From Desulfoprunum sp. (GTDB taxonomy: Bacteria > Desulfobacterota > Desulfobulbia > Desulfobulbales > Desulfocapsaceae), in NCBI GenBank assembly GCA_030696435.1, contig JAUYSF010000023.1, positions 1 through 5,336 of the forward strand: DNA of 5,336 nucleotides, read 5' to 3'. Made by a program: the position numbers and the translations under genes. Positions 5,318 through 5,336 of the stretch are shown here, one piece after another (position 1 is the stretch's first letter; each line of letters opens with the position of its first letter). A model generated the notes under the pieces. The model had not been told where the DNA came from. It worked only from the letters and a program-made list of their open reading frames with translations, and did no database searches.

Positions 5318-5336
5318 CAAAAAAAGAATTTAACAA

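Overview
The window reads as chromosome from a Gram-negative bacterium. It encodes a CreD-type inner-membrane protein, an SPFH protein with one membrane helix, and a second SPFH protein with a lipoprotein signal. The mix of band-7/SPFH genes, a short flavodoxin and a quinone-reductase-like flavoprotein would suit an anaerobic proteobacterium or a Desulfobacterota (Desulfobulbales-like) genome. That placement is an impression from protein style, not a demonstrated assignment. All recognised genes lie on the + strand.

Layout: (1) 1-819 is the C-terminal part of a creD-like gene, cut by the window start. (2) 839-1435 encodes an NAD(P)H-dependent flavoprotein oxidoreductase 19 bases downstream, probably in the same operon. 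(3) 1436-1756 is a non-coding gap with a pyrimidine-rich stretch, a perfect TATAAT and a strong ribosome binding site. (4) 1757-2863 and 2860-3894 are two homologous SPFH-domain genes overlapping by ATGA. The first protein is anchored by a membrane helix and the second by a lipid. Both SPFH domains are predicted to be periplasmic, like HflK/HflC. (5) 3897-4689 is an AT-rich block carrying a DUF4145 gene. (6) 4808-5242 encodes a small flavodoxin behind its own promoter, followed by a hairpin at the window end.

The main discovery is block 5, which has the anatomy of a single integron gene cassette. It begins with TTCTAC after a G, has a very short leader and one gene, and the stop codon of that gene lies inside the R'' box of a 65-base attC-like site. 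That site has a 17-bp perfect inner stem, two unpaired 5-base spacers, and outer R''/R' boxes containing AAC and GTT. The R'' box (GTAGAAC) is the exact reverse complement of GTTCTAC at the other end of the block, as expected if the cassette was once a circle. It pairs only with a G-T wobble to the present downstream neighbour GTTCTGC. No integrase, attI or second attC is visible, so this looks like a lone cassette placed between the SPFH operon and the flavodoxin gene. It may now be expressed by read-through from the SPFH genes.
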